Origin: JAUVKT01 sp964634565
Lineage (GTDB): Bacteria; Bacteroidota; Bacteroidia; Bacteroidales; VadinHA17
DNA: 64,000 bases
Reading direction: 5' to 3'
NCBI GenBank assembly: GCA_964634565.1
Contig: CAZWLP010000002.1
Location: 27,578-91,577, forward strand
Below, one piece after another: positions 45,419 through 53,836 of this stretch. Each line of letters starts with the position of its first letter. Positions within the stretch are counted from its first letter, which is position 1. The notes under the pieces were generated by a model that saw only the letters and a program-made list of their open reading frames with translations, searched no databases and was not told where the DNA came from. Both the position numbers and the translations under genes were made by a program.

Positions 45419-46783
45419 TTATATATTCTCCCTTTCTTCAGCATGGCTTTTCAGGAAAAAAGCCGCAACCAATATCAGGATCAGCAGGAGCGACTGGTAA
45501 AGAAAAACATTCCTGTATCCCGACATATCAGCTACCCGGGCAATAACAACACCAATAAGCGATGCCCCTGTTAATTGTCCCAGGCTTATAAAGATAGTAA
45601 GCATGCCCTGCGTTACTGCCCGATCAACAGCCGAAGCTTCATTTAGCATAATATATCTCAGGGAGCTGCCGGAAAGCACAGATAGTCCCAGACCGATCAG
45701 AGCACCGGAAGAATAAAACAGAAGCCTGCTTTCCTCCACCCTGTGTAATAAAAAGAAACCTGCTCCGGCAAGCGTGATCCCCAGAATTATTATCAGACGC
45801 GATCCATATATATCTATCAGTCGGCCAAAAACAGGCGAGCCAATAGCTGTTGCCAGCACAAGTGGCACAAGCATAAAGCTGGCCTCCGAAGTACTTATTT
45901 TAAAGACCCCTACGGCAAAACTTGGTATAAAAACAAAGGACGATTGCAGGATTCCTGTTGCCATCGCAATTGTGCCGGCCAGAACAAACTGCCTGTTTTG
46001 AAGATAGGTGAGTTTAATTACAGGGTTCTGGGCACTTCGCTCAATAAAAAAGTTTATTACAAGCAAGGTGAGCGATGCCATAAGAAAGGGAAATACTTTT
46101 ATCGAGAGCAGGCTGTGAAAGAAATTTTCTGATTCAAGGTGATTTATTCCGTAAGTAAAGGAGGCTAGAAGAAGGGCAAGCGTTAATAGTCCCTTCCAGT
46201 CGAAAAGCCCCGACTCCTGCACCTTTGTCTGGGGGAGGAATCTGTAACTTGCTACAATCAAAACAATGACTATTGGAATATTTATAAGAAATAAGGATGT
46301 CCACTCAAAATATTTAAGCAAAACCCCGGCAATAATAGGCCCGATAAGAAAAGCCAGACCAAATACAGCGCCTATCAAACCCAGTATCCTGCCTCTTCTT
46401 TCTTTTGGGAAAATATCTCCCACAACAGCTGAGGCAACCGGGAATATTCCGCTTGCCCCGAAGCCCTGTATGGCCCTTCCGGTTAAAAGCGAAGTGTAAT
46501 CACCCGAGAATGAAACAACTACAGATCCCAGTCCGAAAAGCAAGAGCGAAAGGATATAAATATTTCTTCTCCCGTAGATATCGGATAAGCGGGCAAAGAA
46601 TGATACCCCAACCAGGTTAAATAATACATAGATGGAAAATATCCAGCCCAGTAAACGTGGGTCGACATTAAGTGTTGTTTCAATAGAGGGAATAGCCGGT
46701 CCGACGATAGCAATATCAAGAGCCCCCATAAGAACTCCTGTAAACAGTATTGCCAGTATTGTTCTGTTTGAATACTTCTTCAT
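45419..46783 (-). CDS. MFS drug-exporter-like protein (DHA2, about 14 helices)
   Basis: A 454-residue transporter. Motifs: ILFTGVLMGALDIAIVGPAIPSIE (D1 region), RLSDIYGRRNIYI (motif A), GFGASGIFPVASAVVGDIFPKERRGRILG (motif C/antiporter region) and repeated hydrophobic segments consistent with the EmrB/QacA type. It would export a small molecule in exchange for protons. It lies convergent with the LytS kinase gene (42 bases between stops) and has its own promoter region upstream of 46783. Substrate unknown. Confidence 0.9.
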   Translation of the reverse strand: MKKYSNRTILAILFTGVLMGALDIAIVGPAIPSIETTLNVDPRLLGWIFSIYVLFNLVGVSFFARLSDIYGRRNIYILSLLLFGLGSVVVSFSGDYTSLLTGRAIQGFGASGIFPVASAVVGDIFPKERRGRILGLIGAVFGLAFLIGPIIAGVLLKYFEWTSLFLINIPIVIVLIVASYRFLPQTKVQESGLFDWKGLLTLALLLASFTYGINHLESENFFHSLLSIKVFPFLMASLTLLVINFFIERSAQNPVIKLTYLQNRQFVLAGTIAMATGILQSSFVFIPSFAVGVFKISTSEASFMLVPLVLATAIGSPVFGRLIDIYGSRLIIILGITLAGAGFFLLHRVEESRLLFYSSGALIGLGLSVLSGSSLRYIMLNEASAVDRAVTQGMLTIFISLGQLTGASLIGVVIARVADMSGYRNVFLYQSLLLILILVAAFFLKSHAEERENI

Positions 46784-46980
46784 TATTAATTATTCTCTAT
46801 GTCAGGAGAATTATTTCGGGCGTAAAAGATAATCATTGAGAATGAATCACCCGCAAAGCTCTAACAAATTTTTCTAATTAATCTGTCTGCCGGGAGATCG
46901 GCCTGTACATCGATAAAGTTTTCTTGATTCTCATAATATTTCATTGTAAATTGTTGTACCAATTTATTAATTCGGTAATA

Positions 46981-49224
46981 ATGAGAAAGATATTTGTTTT
47001 GTTAATTTGTTTGGTAACACCTCTTATTCTTTTATCACAGGAGAAAAGAGTGGCCCTGGTAATTGGCAATTCCAATTATGAGAATGGAGCTCCCCTGGCA
47101 AATCCCGAGAACGATGCTAAAGATATTGGTGAGAAGTTAAAAGCAGCCGGTTTCGATGTCAGTCAATACATTGACCTCAGTCAGTCAGAGATGAAAAAGG
47201 CAATTGATGAGTTTGGTCTTAAACTGAGTACGGCAGAGATTGGATTATTCTTTTATGCTGGCCATGGCATACAATCCAGGGGGCATAATTACCTGATTCC
47301 TGTTGACGCCATGTTAAGAACAGAAAATGACGTTGAATATAATTGTGTTGATGCCGGGAGAATTCTTGCAAAAATGGAGGATGCCAATACAAGAACCAAT
47401 ATTGTTATCCTTGATGCCTGCAGGGATAACCCCTTTGAAAGAAGCTGGAGCCGTAATTCAAAAGGTAACGGACTTGCTTATATGGATGCACCCGGTGGTT
47501 CATTAATAGCTTATTCTACAGGCCCGGGCAAAACAGCCTTAGACGGGTATAACAGAAACAGCCCCTTTACATCAGGGCTGCTTGAGTATATAAATACACC
47601 AAACCTTAATATTGAAGCTCTTTTTAAACTGGTCAGGATCAAAGTAATGAATAATACTGATGGAGAACAGGTGCCATGGGAGTCTACTTCATTAACCGGC
47701 GACTTTTATTTTAATGCAGACCAGGATAAAACCCAAACCCGACTGGCAGATATCCTGCCCGACTATAATGAGAATTTAATTGAACCACTTGATTACGAAT
47801 CACAAAGACAGCAATTTGCCTCAGAAATAAGATCTGTTGTAATCCTTCCCTTTACAAACTATACCGGCGATGAAAGTAAGGTTTACCTGGCCTCAGGGAT
47901 GCACGATGCACTTATAAGTGAACTCGGGCAACTGGGGTCAGTGAGAGTTATATCAAAGACTTCAACACTTCAGTATACGGATTTTGAAAAAACCATCCAG
48001 GAGATTGCTACAGATCTGAATGTTGACGGAGTAATAGAAACCTCCCTGATCGGCCTGGGAGAAAACCTGAGGATACAGGTTAAGCTCTACAGCGCCTTCC
48101 CTGAAGAGCAGATGTTGTGGTCGAAAGTCTTTACTTCAGATATGAGCGATATTCTGAATCTTTATAACAGGGTTACAAAGAATATTGCAGACGAAATACA
48201 GCTTTCTCTTACTCCCGAACAGGAACTTGACCTTAGAAAAACAGAGATAGTAAATCCTGAAGTCTACGATGCCTACCTTAGAAGTCAGCAGCTTCTGGCT
48301 GAAGGGAGCAAGGAATCGTTGCAGAAAGCCCTGGAATATTTAAACAGTGCTATCCTGAAAGAACCTGACTGGGCCCCTCTTTATTCGGGACTGGCAGATG
48401 TCTGGTTTTTTATACAACAGATGGGATATGAACCACCCTCTGTTGCCTCTCCTGAAATTTACAATAATCTCGATAAAGCACTTGAACTCGACCCGGACCT
48501 TTCAGAGGCGCACTATTATATTGCTATGATTGCTCATATGATAGAATGGGACTGGGAGAAGAGTGAGATGGAGTTTTTAAAGGCCCTGGCGATTAATCCC
48601 AACGACGCCCGGTCACGAATGTTATATGCCCAGTTATTATGTGTTCTTCAGAGAACTGATGAAGGCCTGGCACAGGGAAGACTGGCATATAATCTTGACC
48701 CCTTAAATCCCATGACAAAGATCTGGTATACAGCAGTATTGCTCAGTGCAGATGATTGTAAAACCGCCCTTGGCATTGCAGAGGAAATTACAGCTCTTGA
48801 TCCGGGAAACATTATGGGCAATAATGGGATCCTGTTTGCTGCTTTTCGGTGCAAAGAATACAGTAAAGTAATTAAGGCAGACAGCCATATTCTTCCTTTA
48901 TATAGCTTCAGCGAAGATGATATAAAGGAAATACAAATGATCTATAAAGAAGAGGGCTTTTTTAAGGCATATGAAGAAATATTGACACACCTGGAGGTCT
49001 TCGCTGAAAAATATCCCGTTTCGCCTTTTGAACTGGCATACAGATACCTTATGGCAGATAAGCCAGAAAAAGCAATTGACTGGCTTGAAAAGGGATATGA
49101 GCTACACGATCCGGTAATGACATACATAGGTACAACAATGTTTAATTTTGATCCCTTATTTGATAACCCCAGGTTTATCAGCATCGTTGAAAAAATGAAG
49201 CTGCCACTGCCCGGCAAAAAATAA
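46981..49224 (+). CDS. Secreted caspase-family/TolB-like/TPR protein
   Basis: A 747-residue protein from ATG 46981 (signal peptide about 1-19). Residues about 21-250 are a C14 caspase-like domain: RVALVIGNSNYENGAPLANPENDA, catalytic His95 in FFYAGHG and Cys147 in VILDACRDNPF. About 275-410 is a TolB-N/FlgO-like domain typical of adenylate-cyclase and TPR proteins (SVVILPFTNYTGDESKVYLASGMHDALISELG). About 430-747 is a set of TPR-like helices (ALEYLNSAILKEPDWAPLYSGLADVW). Upstream in-frame ATG at 46924 lacks the leader form. Role unknown; peptidase activity likely if Cys147 is active. Confidence 0.85.
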   Translation: MRKIFVLLICLVTPLILLSQEKRVALVIGNSNYENGAPLANPENDAKDIGEKLKAAGFDVSQYIDLSQSEMKKAIDEFGLKLSTAEIGLFFYAGHGIQSRGHNYLIPVDAMLRTENDVEYNCVDAGRILAKMEDANTRTNIVILDACRDNPFERSWSRNSKGNGLAYMDAPGGSLIAYSTGPGKTALDGYNRNSPFTSGLLEYINTPNLNIEALFKLVRIKVMNNTDGEQVPWESTSLTGDFYFNADQDKTQTRLADILPDYNENLIEPLDYESQRQQFASEIRSVVILPFTNYTGDESKVYLASGMHDALISELGQLGSVRVISKTSTLQYTDFEKTIQEIATDLNVDGVIETSLIGLGENLRIQVKLYSAFPEEQMLWSKVFTSDMSDILNLYNRVTKNIADEIQLSLTPEQELDLRKTEIVNPEVYDAYLRSQQLLAEGSKESLQKALEYLNSAILKEPDWAPLYSGLADVWFFIQQMGYEPPSVASPEIYNNLDKALELDPDLSEAHYYIAMIAHMIEWDWEKSEMEFLKALAINPNDARSRMLYAQLLCVLQRTDEGLAQGRLAYNLDPLNPMTKIWYTAVLLSADDCKTALGIAEEITALDPGNIMGNNGILFAAFRCKEYSKVIKADSHILPLYSFSEDDIKEIQMIYKEEGFFKAYEEILTHLEVFAEKYPVSPFELAYRYLMADKPEKAIDWLEKGYELHDPVMTYIGTTMFNFDPLFDNPRFISIVEKMKLPLPGKK

Positions 49225-49353
49225 GAAGGTCTAAAGTATCTTATTCACATACCATTCCTGTACAAAGCTCTGCCCCAATTACAGCCAGACGTTTTGCAAT
49301 GGAGGTAACAGGGGCGGTCTGGATTTGTTTTTAATATTAAGTTTACATAAAAA

Positions 49354-50184
49354 ATGAATTCGAGTTCAATAATATCATTGCAGGAAAGAGCTAAAGAGCT
49401 TCAGTGTTTATATGATATCGAAAAAATATTAAACATTGAAGCTATAAGCTTTGATGAGGTATTTGACGGGGTAATTAAGGCTATTCCCGGTGGCTGGCAA
49501 TTTCCTCAGCTATGCTATGCCATAATTGAATATGAAAACAAACGATTCGTATTAAATAAGCGCGGGCAATCTGAGTGGTTCCAGGCTTCAGAGCTAATTG
49601 TCGACAATAACATTGTAGGTAAAATTATAGTATGTTATAGCGACAGGCCCGCCGGCGGGGATTGCTTCCTTCCGGAGGAGTATAAGCTGTTAAATACCAT
49701 TGCAGGACGATTGAGCCAGTTTATTTTCTATGAAAAACTGAAAAGGACAATTGATCTTTTATCCCGGGCGGCATTAAATTATAAGGAAGACCAGTATCTT
49801 AAACCATTTAGTAATGAGCACTGGCAATGGCGCCTCAGGATGGTTCAAAACATAGCGGATAAAACCGATTTTGATTACTATGGCCTGAAAGCAATGTATA
49901 TCATTGGCAGTACAAAGGAAGCAAACGCCGGTCCCGGAAGTGATATCGATCTGATGGTTCATTTTGTTGGCACAGAAGAACAGAAATGCCTGTTTAAGGC
50001 ATGGATAGATGGATGGAACCACTCCTTAAGTGAATTTAACAGGCAAAAAACAGGATATAGCTTAAAAGAAGGAATTATTGACCTGCATATTATAAGCGAT
50101 AAGGATATAGCACAAAAAAACAGTTTTGCAGTTATGATCGGAAACACAAATAATCCGGCACGCTTATTAAAGAAACTTGAGTAA
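49354..50184 (+). CDS. GAF-like plus nucleotidyltransferase protein
   Basis: A 276-residue protein. Residues about 10-130 look like a GAF-type domain with an ERAKELQCLYDIEKIL start, also found in front of PEP-synthase-like Bacteroidota proteins. The rest contains a polymerase-beta-type nucleotidyltransferase motif: MYIIGSTKEANAGPGSDIDLMVHF, that is GS-x9-GSDID (about 192-208), with downstream LKEGIIDLHIISD. It directly precedes the metallophosphoesterase gene (stop 50182-50184, ATG 50186). Such pairs could add and remove a nucleotidyl group, but no target is visible. Confidence 0.7.
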   Translation: MNSSSIISLQERAKELQCLYDIEKILNIEAISFDEVFDGVIKAIPGGWQFPQLCYAIIEYENKRFVLNKRGQSEWFQASELIVDNNIVGKIIVCYSDRPAGGDCFLPEEYKLLNTIAGRLSQFIFYEKLKRTIDLLSRAALNYKEDQYLKPFSNEHWQWRLRMVQNIADKTDFDYYGLKAMYIIGSTKEANAGPGSDIDLMVHFVGTEEQKCLFKAWIDGWNHSLSEFNRQKTGYSLKEGIIDLHIISDKDIAQKNSFAVMIGNTNNPARLLKKLE

Positions 50185-50185
50185 T

Positions 50186-51034
50186 ATGAAATGCTTTTTT
50201 GTTTCGGATCTCCACGGAAGAATCGACAGGTATGAAAAATTATTAAGTCAGATAAAAGCTGATTTGCCCGATATATTATTTATAGGCGGTGATATCCTCC
50301 CGGGCTTTAGTTCAGTTACAGCTAATGAATATGGCGACTTTATAACTGACTACCTGACCACGGCATTTCAAAAGCTAAAATCAGAACTAAAAAAAAGATA
50401 TCCTGAGGTATTTATTATCCTTGGAAATGATGATCCGAAAATTGAAGAGCAAAAGATTATTATCGGACAAAAACATGGCATCTGGCAATATATACATAAC
50501 AGGAAAGTCGAACTGAACGATTATCATATTTATGGTTATGCAAATATTCCTCCCACACCTTTTCAATTAAAAGACTGGGAGAGGTATGATGTGTCGCGAT
50601 ACGTTGATCCAGGTTGTATACACCCTACAGAAGGAAGAAGAAGCGTTGAAGAAAAAATCGATATAGAGTATTCCACTATTTACGATGATTTGCAGACCCT
50701 GACCGATGATGATTCTCTGAACAGGGCTGTGTTTTTATTTCATTCACCACCATATAAAACCAAACTCGACAGGGCCGACCTTGACGGTCAGTTTGTTGAT
50801 CATGTTCCCCTTGATGTTCATGTCGGCAGCATTGCTATTGAACGTTTTATAAAAGAGAGGCAACCAATGTTAACCCTGCATGGCCATATCCACGAATCTT
50901 CACGAATAACCGGCAGCTGGGCCGACAAATCGGGTGATACCTTTATGTTCTCGGCAGCCTGTGAATTTCCAGATCTGTCAATTATTAAGTTTGACCTGGA
51001 TCGTCTCGACAGGGCAGAGAGGCTAATGCTTTAG
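50186..51034 (+). CDS. Metallophosphoesterase (calcineurin-like)
   Basis: A 282-residue phosphoesterase. Metal-ligand motifs in order: CFFVSDLHGRIDR (D-x-H), LFIGGDILPG (GGD), FIILGNDDP (GN(D/H)), and near the end AVFLFHSPPY and LTLHGHIHES (GHxH). It begins one base after the end of the nucleotidyltransferase gene; a TTG at 50177 would start earlier but the ATG at 50186 gives the normal motif spacing. Probably cytosolic. Substrate unknown; family members hydrolyse phosphomonoesters or diesters. Confidence 0.9.
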   Translation: MKCFFVSDLHGRIDRYEKLLSQIKADLPDILFIGGDILPGFSSVTANEYGDFITDYLTTAFQKLKSELKKRYPEVFIILGNDDPKIEEQKIIIGQKHGIWQYIHNRKVELNDYHIYGYANIPPTPFQLKDWERYDVSRYVDPGCIHPTEGRRSVEEKIDIEYSTIYDDLQTLTDDDSLNRAVFLFHSPPYKTKLDRADLDGQFVDHVPLDVHVGSIAIERFIKERQPMLTLHGHIHESSRITGSWADKSGDTFMFSAACEFPDLSIIKFDLDRLDRAERLML

Positions 51035-51064
51035 TGACGGGCTCGGCTGCGACTCCTTTCTATG
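51033..51064. repeat. Diverged copy C of the GGGCTCG-TGCGAC repeat
   Basis: Compared with copy A at 59911-59942, 23 of 32 positions agree by my alignment, including GGGCTCG, TGCGAC and TATG. Weak on its own; listed because copies A and B are clearly related to each other. Confidence 0.35.
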
Positions 51065-51077
51065 TATCAGAAAGGAG
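51053..51077. terminator. Perfect 9-base hairpin after the phosphoesterase gene
   Basis: CTCCTTTCT (51053-51061) pairs with AGAAAGGAG (51069-51077) around a 7-base loop, 19 bases after the stop. No T run follows, so it may stabilise the mRNA end rather than terminate alone. Confidence 0.5.
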
Positions 51078-51124
51078 CCCTGCAAGCTTAAGCATTATAC
51101 TTTTAATTTTCACCGGTGAGACAT

Positions 51125-51214
51125 TTACGGCTTTTTCTTTGCCAGCAGGGCGGCTGCTGTCAGTCCACTTATTCCGGCACCAATAACAATCACATCTGAT
51201 CGGGAAATACTCAT
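51125..51214 (-). pseudogene. Truncated 5' end of an FAD oxidoreductase (left copy)
   Basis: The minus strand from ATG 51214 reads 29 codons, MSISRSDVIVIGAGISGLTA followed by AALLAKKKP and a stop. This is the FAD-binding start of a CrtI-like oxidoreductase, cut just after the first Rossmann helix. The DNA 51136-51215 matches 59732-59811 in about 70 of 80 positions, and the protein segment VIVIGAGISGLTAAALLAK is identical in both, with most DNA differences silent. Confidence 0.75.
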
Positions 51215-51394
51215 TTCACTCTTTTTTATAGCTGAATAAAGTAATAAATAATTATTAATACAAGATTTATAGATTCTGACTATAATGCCAACAGTAAAAT
51301 TTAAAGAGGATTATTATGACAGACATAATAAAGGGCTGTCTGTTCCAGATCCTTTTCTCTTGTTTTTTCAACACAAAACTATAAAACGACCCTG

Positions 51395-51424
51395 TTGTCA
51401 TTTAATATTAATTTTATATCTTTG
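51395..51424 (+). promoter_or_regulatory. Promoter of the first Rrf2 gene in the NO island
   Basis: TTG (51395-51397), 19 bases, then TATCTTTG (51417-51424), matching the Bacteroidota TTTG/TAnnTTTG pattern well. ATG 51444 lies 19 bases downstream. This also supports the start chosen for that gene over the longer upstream frame. Confidence 0.65.
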
Positions 51425-51443
51425 TTGCACAAAACTATCAACT

Positions 51444-51896
51444 ATGATTTTATCAAAAAGTACCGAATATGCAATCAGGGCGCTAATATTTGTACAGATG
51501 CAAAACATAGCGGAGAAACGGCCTGGGGTAACAGAAATAGCAAATGGGATTGAAGCACCCGTGGCTTTTACGGCAAAAATATTACATCTTCTTACCACGC
51601 ATAGATTATTATACTCTCTTAAGGGTAAGGGCGGGGGTTTTTATTTTCCCGATAACCATACAGACCTGACTGTTTATGATGTTATTCTTACTATAGAAGG
51701 AGGCGGTATATTTACTGAATGCGCAATCGGACTGAAGAGCTGTTCGGACAAAAATCCCTGTCCGATACACAAGGAATACGAAAAGGTTCGGGAACAGTTC
51801 TTAAGTATGAGCAAAAAGCAGACTATTTTTTTGATGGCACAAAAAACAGTAAATGGCGAGGCGGTTTTAAATCGTTTAAATTCTCCAAATGTTTAA
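51444..51896 (+). CDS. Rrf2 family regulator, NsrR/IscR-like (copy 1)
   Basis: A 150-residue protein from ATG 51444 (a longer open frame from 51285 has no support and includes the promoter). Winged helix (ILSKSTEYAIRALIFVQM, AKILHLLTTHRLLYSLKGKGGGFYF) and the cysteine triad FTECAIGLKSCSDKNPCPIH (C-x6-C-x5-C-PIH), the classic iron-sulfur pattern of NsrR/IscR. It lies 24 bases before the PepSY gene. In this island with heme-copper and hemerythrin genes, an NO-sensing role is likely but inferred. Confidence 0.88.
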   Translation: MILSKSTEYAIRALIFVQMQNIAEKRPGVTEIANGIEAPVAFTAKILHLLTTHRLLYSLKGKGGGFYFPDNHTDLTVYDVILTIEGGGIFTECAIGLKSCSDKNPCPIHKEYEKVREQFLSMSKKQTIFLMAQKTVNGEAVLNRLNSPNV

Positions 51897-51920
51897 TTTG
51901 AGATATTTCAAAACATCTTA

Positions 51921-53456
51921 ATGAGCAAATTAACACGACTATATAAGAAGCTGCATAAATGGCCGGCACTGATCATTGCATTTATCCTTTTATACTATGG
52001 TATCTCGGGGATTCTGATGAACCATCGGGAGCTGATCTCAGCAATAGATATTAGCCGTAAGCTGCTTCCCCGGAAGTATCATATAGAAAACTGGACAAAT
52101 GGTGCTTTAAAAAGTACATTGATAATCAATCCTGACAGCATACTTGCTTTTGGGAATATTGGAGTCTGGGTTACTGACTCATACTATCAGAAATACAATT
52201 CCCTGAATTCCGGATTTAAAAATGGTATGGATAACCGCAAGATTTATGATGTCCATCTAACAAACGACGGAAATCTTTATGCGGCCACCCACTTTGGTCT
52301 TTACTCTTTTGATCCTGATAAAAAAAAGTGGACGCAACTGCCTCTGGATGTGAACAATAAAAGATTTGTGGCAATCGAAAGCATAGGCGATACGCTTTAT
52401 GCCCTTAACAGGTCATACCTGTTTAAAGGGCTTTCTGAGGGAAGTAAAACATCCTTCAATAAAATAGAACTACCTCCTTATTCCGGCTTTAATGACAAGG
52501 TAGGATTATTTGAAACAATCTGGCAAATTCATTCAGGTGAGATTTTTGGAATACCGGGTAAAATATATGTTGATATTCTGGGTTTACTTACCATATTTAT
52601 ATCCCTTAGCGGGATAATATATTTTTTCTTTCCCAGGTGGATAAAACGAAGGAAAAAGCGAAATACAGGGTCGGGAAGAATTATTGAAATCAACAGATGG
52701 TCCTTAAGATGGCACAACCGTATTGGAGCCTGGGTCTTTGCATTTCTTGCAATTCTCTTTTTTACAGGGATGTTCCTTCGCCCACCCCTCCTTATTGCCA
52801 TTGCCAGTGCAAAAATTAAGGCGCTGCCATATACTCATCTCGACCAGGCAAATCCCTGGTACGATAAAATGCGGGGTCTATTATACGATAAGGAGAAAGA
52901 TATTCTGCTCTTATCTGCATCCGAAGGGATGTTTTATATGAGTGCCGCCGATCTTCAGCCAATAAAGTATAGCTATCAGCCACCGGTCAGTGTTATGGGC
53001 ATAAATACGTTTGAAAAAATAAATGAACTTGAATATATGATAGGTTCATTCAGTGGCTTGTTCAGATGGAACCCTGAAGGCCCGGTGGTATATAATATAA
53101 TAAACGGACAAATATATAATGAGTCGGGCGGAGGAAGACCTGTCGGAGACATAAAAGTTTCGGGCACCTTCTATGATCACAGGGGAGGGCTTCTCCTTGT
53201 CGACTATGATAATGGGGTAATTCATGTTAATAATACCGAACTTCACTTTCCGCCCATGCCCGAAAACATATTAGACGTTTCAGGCATATCACTCTGGAAT
53301 TTGGCTCTTGAATTCCATACAGGAAGAATCTTCGAACCCTTGCTCGGGGTTTTCTATGTGCTTCTTGTACCCCTTACGGGACTTACAGCCTTTATAGTAG
53401 TAATAAGTGGTTATCTGCTCTGGAGAAAAAGATTCAGATCGAAAGCCAGGAAATAA
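51921..53456 (+). CDS. PepSY-associated transmembrane protein
   Basis: A 511-residue membrane protein: an N-terminal PepSY_TM-like start (YKKLHKWPALIIAFILLYYGISGILMNHREL), a soluble part that looks like a WD/Kelch-like repeat (DVHLTNDGNLYAATHFGLYSFDPDKKKWTQLP), a second helix pair (LGLLTIFISLSGIIYFFFPRW, WRWHNRIGAWVFAFLAILFFTGMFLRP-type segment near 265-290), more extracytoplasmic sequence and a final helix. PepSY_TM proteins occur with iron- and heme-uptake and reductase systems. The beta-rich loop is long for the family. It belongs to the NO island by position; function unknown. Confidence 0.8.
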   Translation: MSKLTRLYKKLHKWPALIIAFILLYYGISGILMNHRELISAIDISRKLLPRKYHIENWTNGALKSTLIINPDSILAFGNIGVWVTDSYYQKYNSLNSGFKNGMDNRKIYDVHLTNDGNLYAATHFGLYSFDPDKKKWTQLPLDVNNKRFVAIESIGDTLYALNRSYLFKGLSEGSKTSFNKIELPPYSGFNDKVGLFETIWQIHSGEIFGIPGKIYVDILGLLTIFISLSGIIYFFFPRWIKRRKKRNTGSGRIIEINRWSLRWHNRIGAWVFAFLAILFFTGMFLRPPLLIAIASAKIKALPYTHLDQANPWYDKMRGLLYDKEKDILLLSASEGMFYMSAADLQPIKYSYQPPVSVMGINTFEKINELEYMIGSFSGLFRWNPEGPVVYNIINGQIYNESGGGRPVGDIKVSGTFYDHRGGLLLVDYDNGVIHVNNTELHFPPMPENILDVSGISLWNLALEFHTGRIFEPLLGVFYVLLVPLTGLTAFIVVISGYLLWRKRFRSKARK

Positions 53457-53485
53457 GTTAAACCTAATATTAATAAATTGATGCT

Positions 53486-53824
53486 ATGGTAACAAAAACA
53501 TTTTTATCAGAACCAGTAAAAGAAACTCCACATGGTGTGGATGTAAGACAATTATATAACGATGCTTCGGCTCAGATTATGCACATTAGCCTGAAACCGG
53601 GAGAAAGCCTTAAGGCACATAAAACGCCGGTTGATGTTGTTTTTTACATATTGGAGGGAGAACCCACAATCCATATTGGTGATGAAAGTCTTCACCAGCG
53701 AAAAGACACACTTATCGAAAGTCCGGCCAATATTACTCATTATATAAGCAATGAAAGCGGTGAGGGGGCTAGAATACTGGTTATTAAGGCACCCAGACCT
53801 GAAAACAAAACTAAAATATTGTAA
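53486..53824 (+). CDS. Cupin-domain protein
   Basis: A 112-residue single cupin. The motif-1 segment has MHISLKPGESLKAHKTPVDVVFYILEGEPTIHIG and motif 2 is DTLIESPANITHYISNES. The expected ligand positions are partly different (KAHKTPVD, where usual is H-x-H), so the metal site may be altered or use other residues. It precedes the DUF438 protein by 12 bases, so the two are probably co-transcribed. Possible metal or small-ligand binder or quercetinase-like fold; exact role not known. Confidence 0.78.
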   Translation: MVTKTFLSEPVKETPHGVDVRQLYNDASAQIMHISLKPGESLKAHKTPVDVVFYILEGEPTIHIGDESLHQRKDTLIESPANITHYISNESGEGARILVIKAPRPENKTKIL

Positions 53825-53836
53825 ATACTAAAGTAT

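Noticed and set aside
51285..51443. Upstream extension of the first NO-island Rrf2 frame
   Set aside because: The longer frame runs through a good promoter (51395-51424) and adds sequence unlike any Rrf2 protein; ATG 51444 is the proper start.
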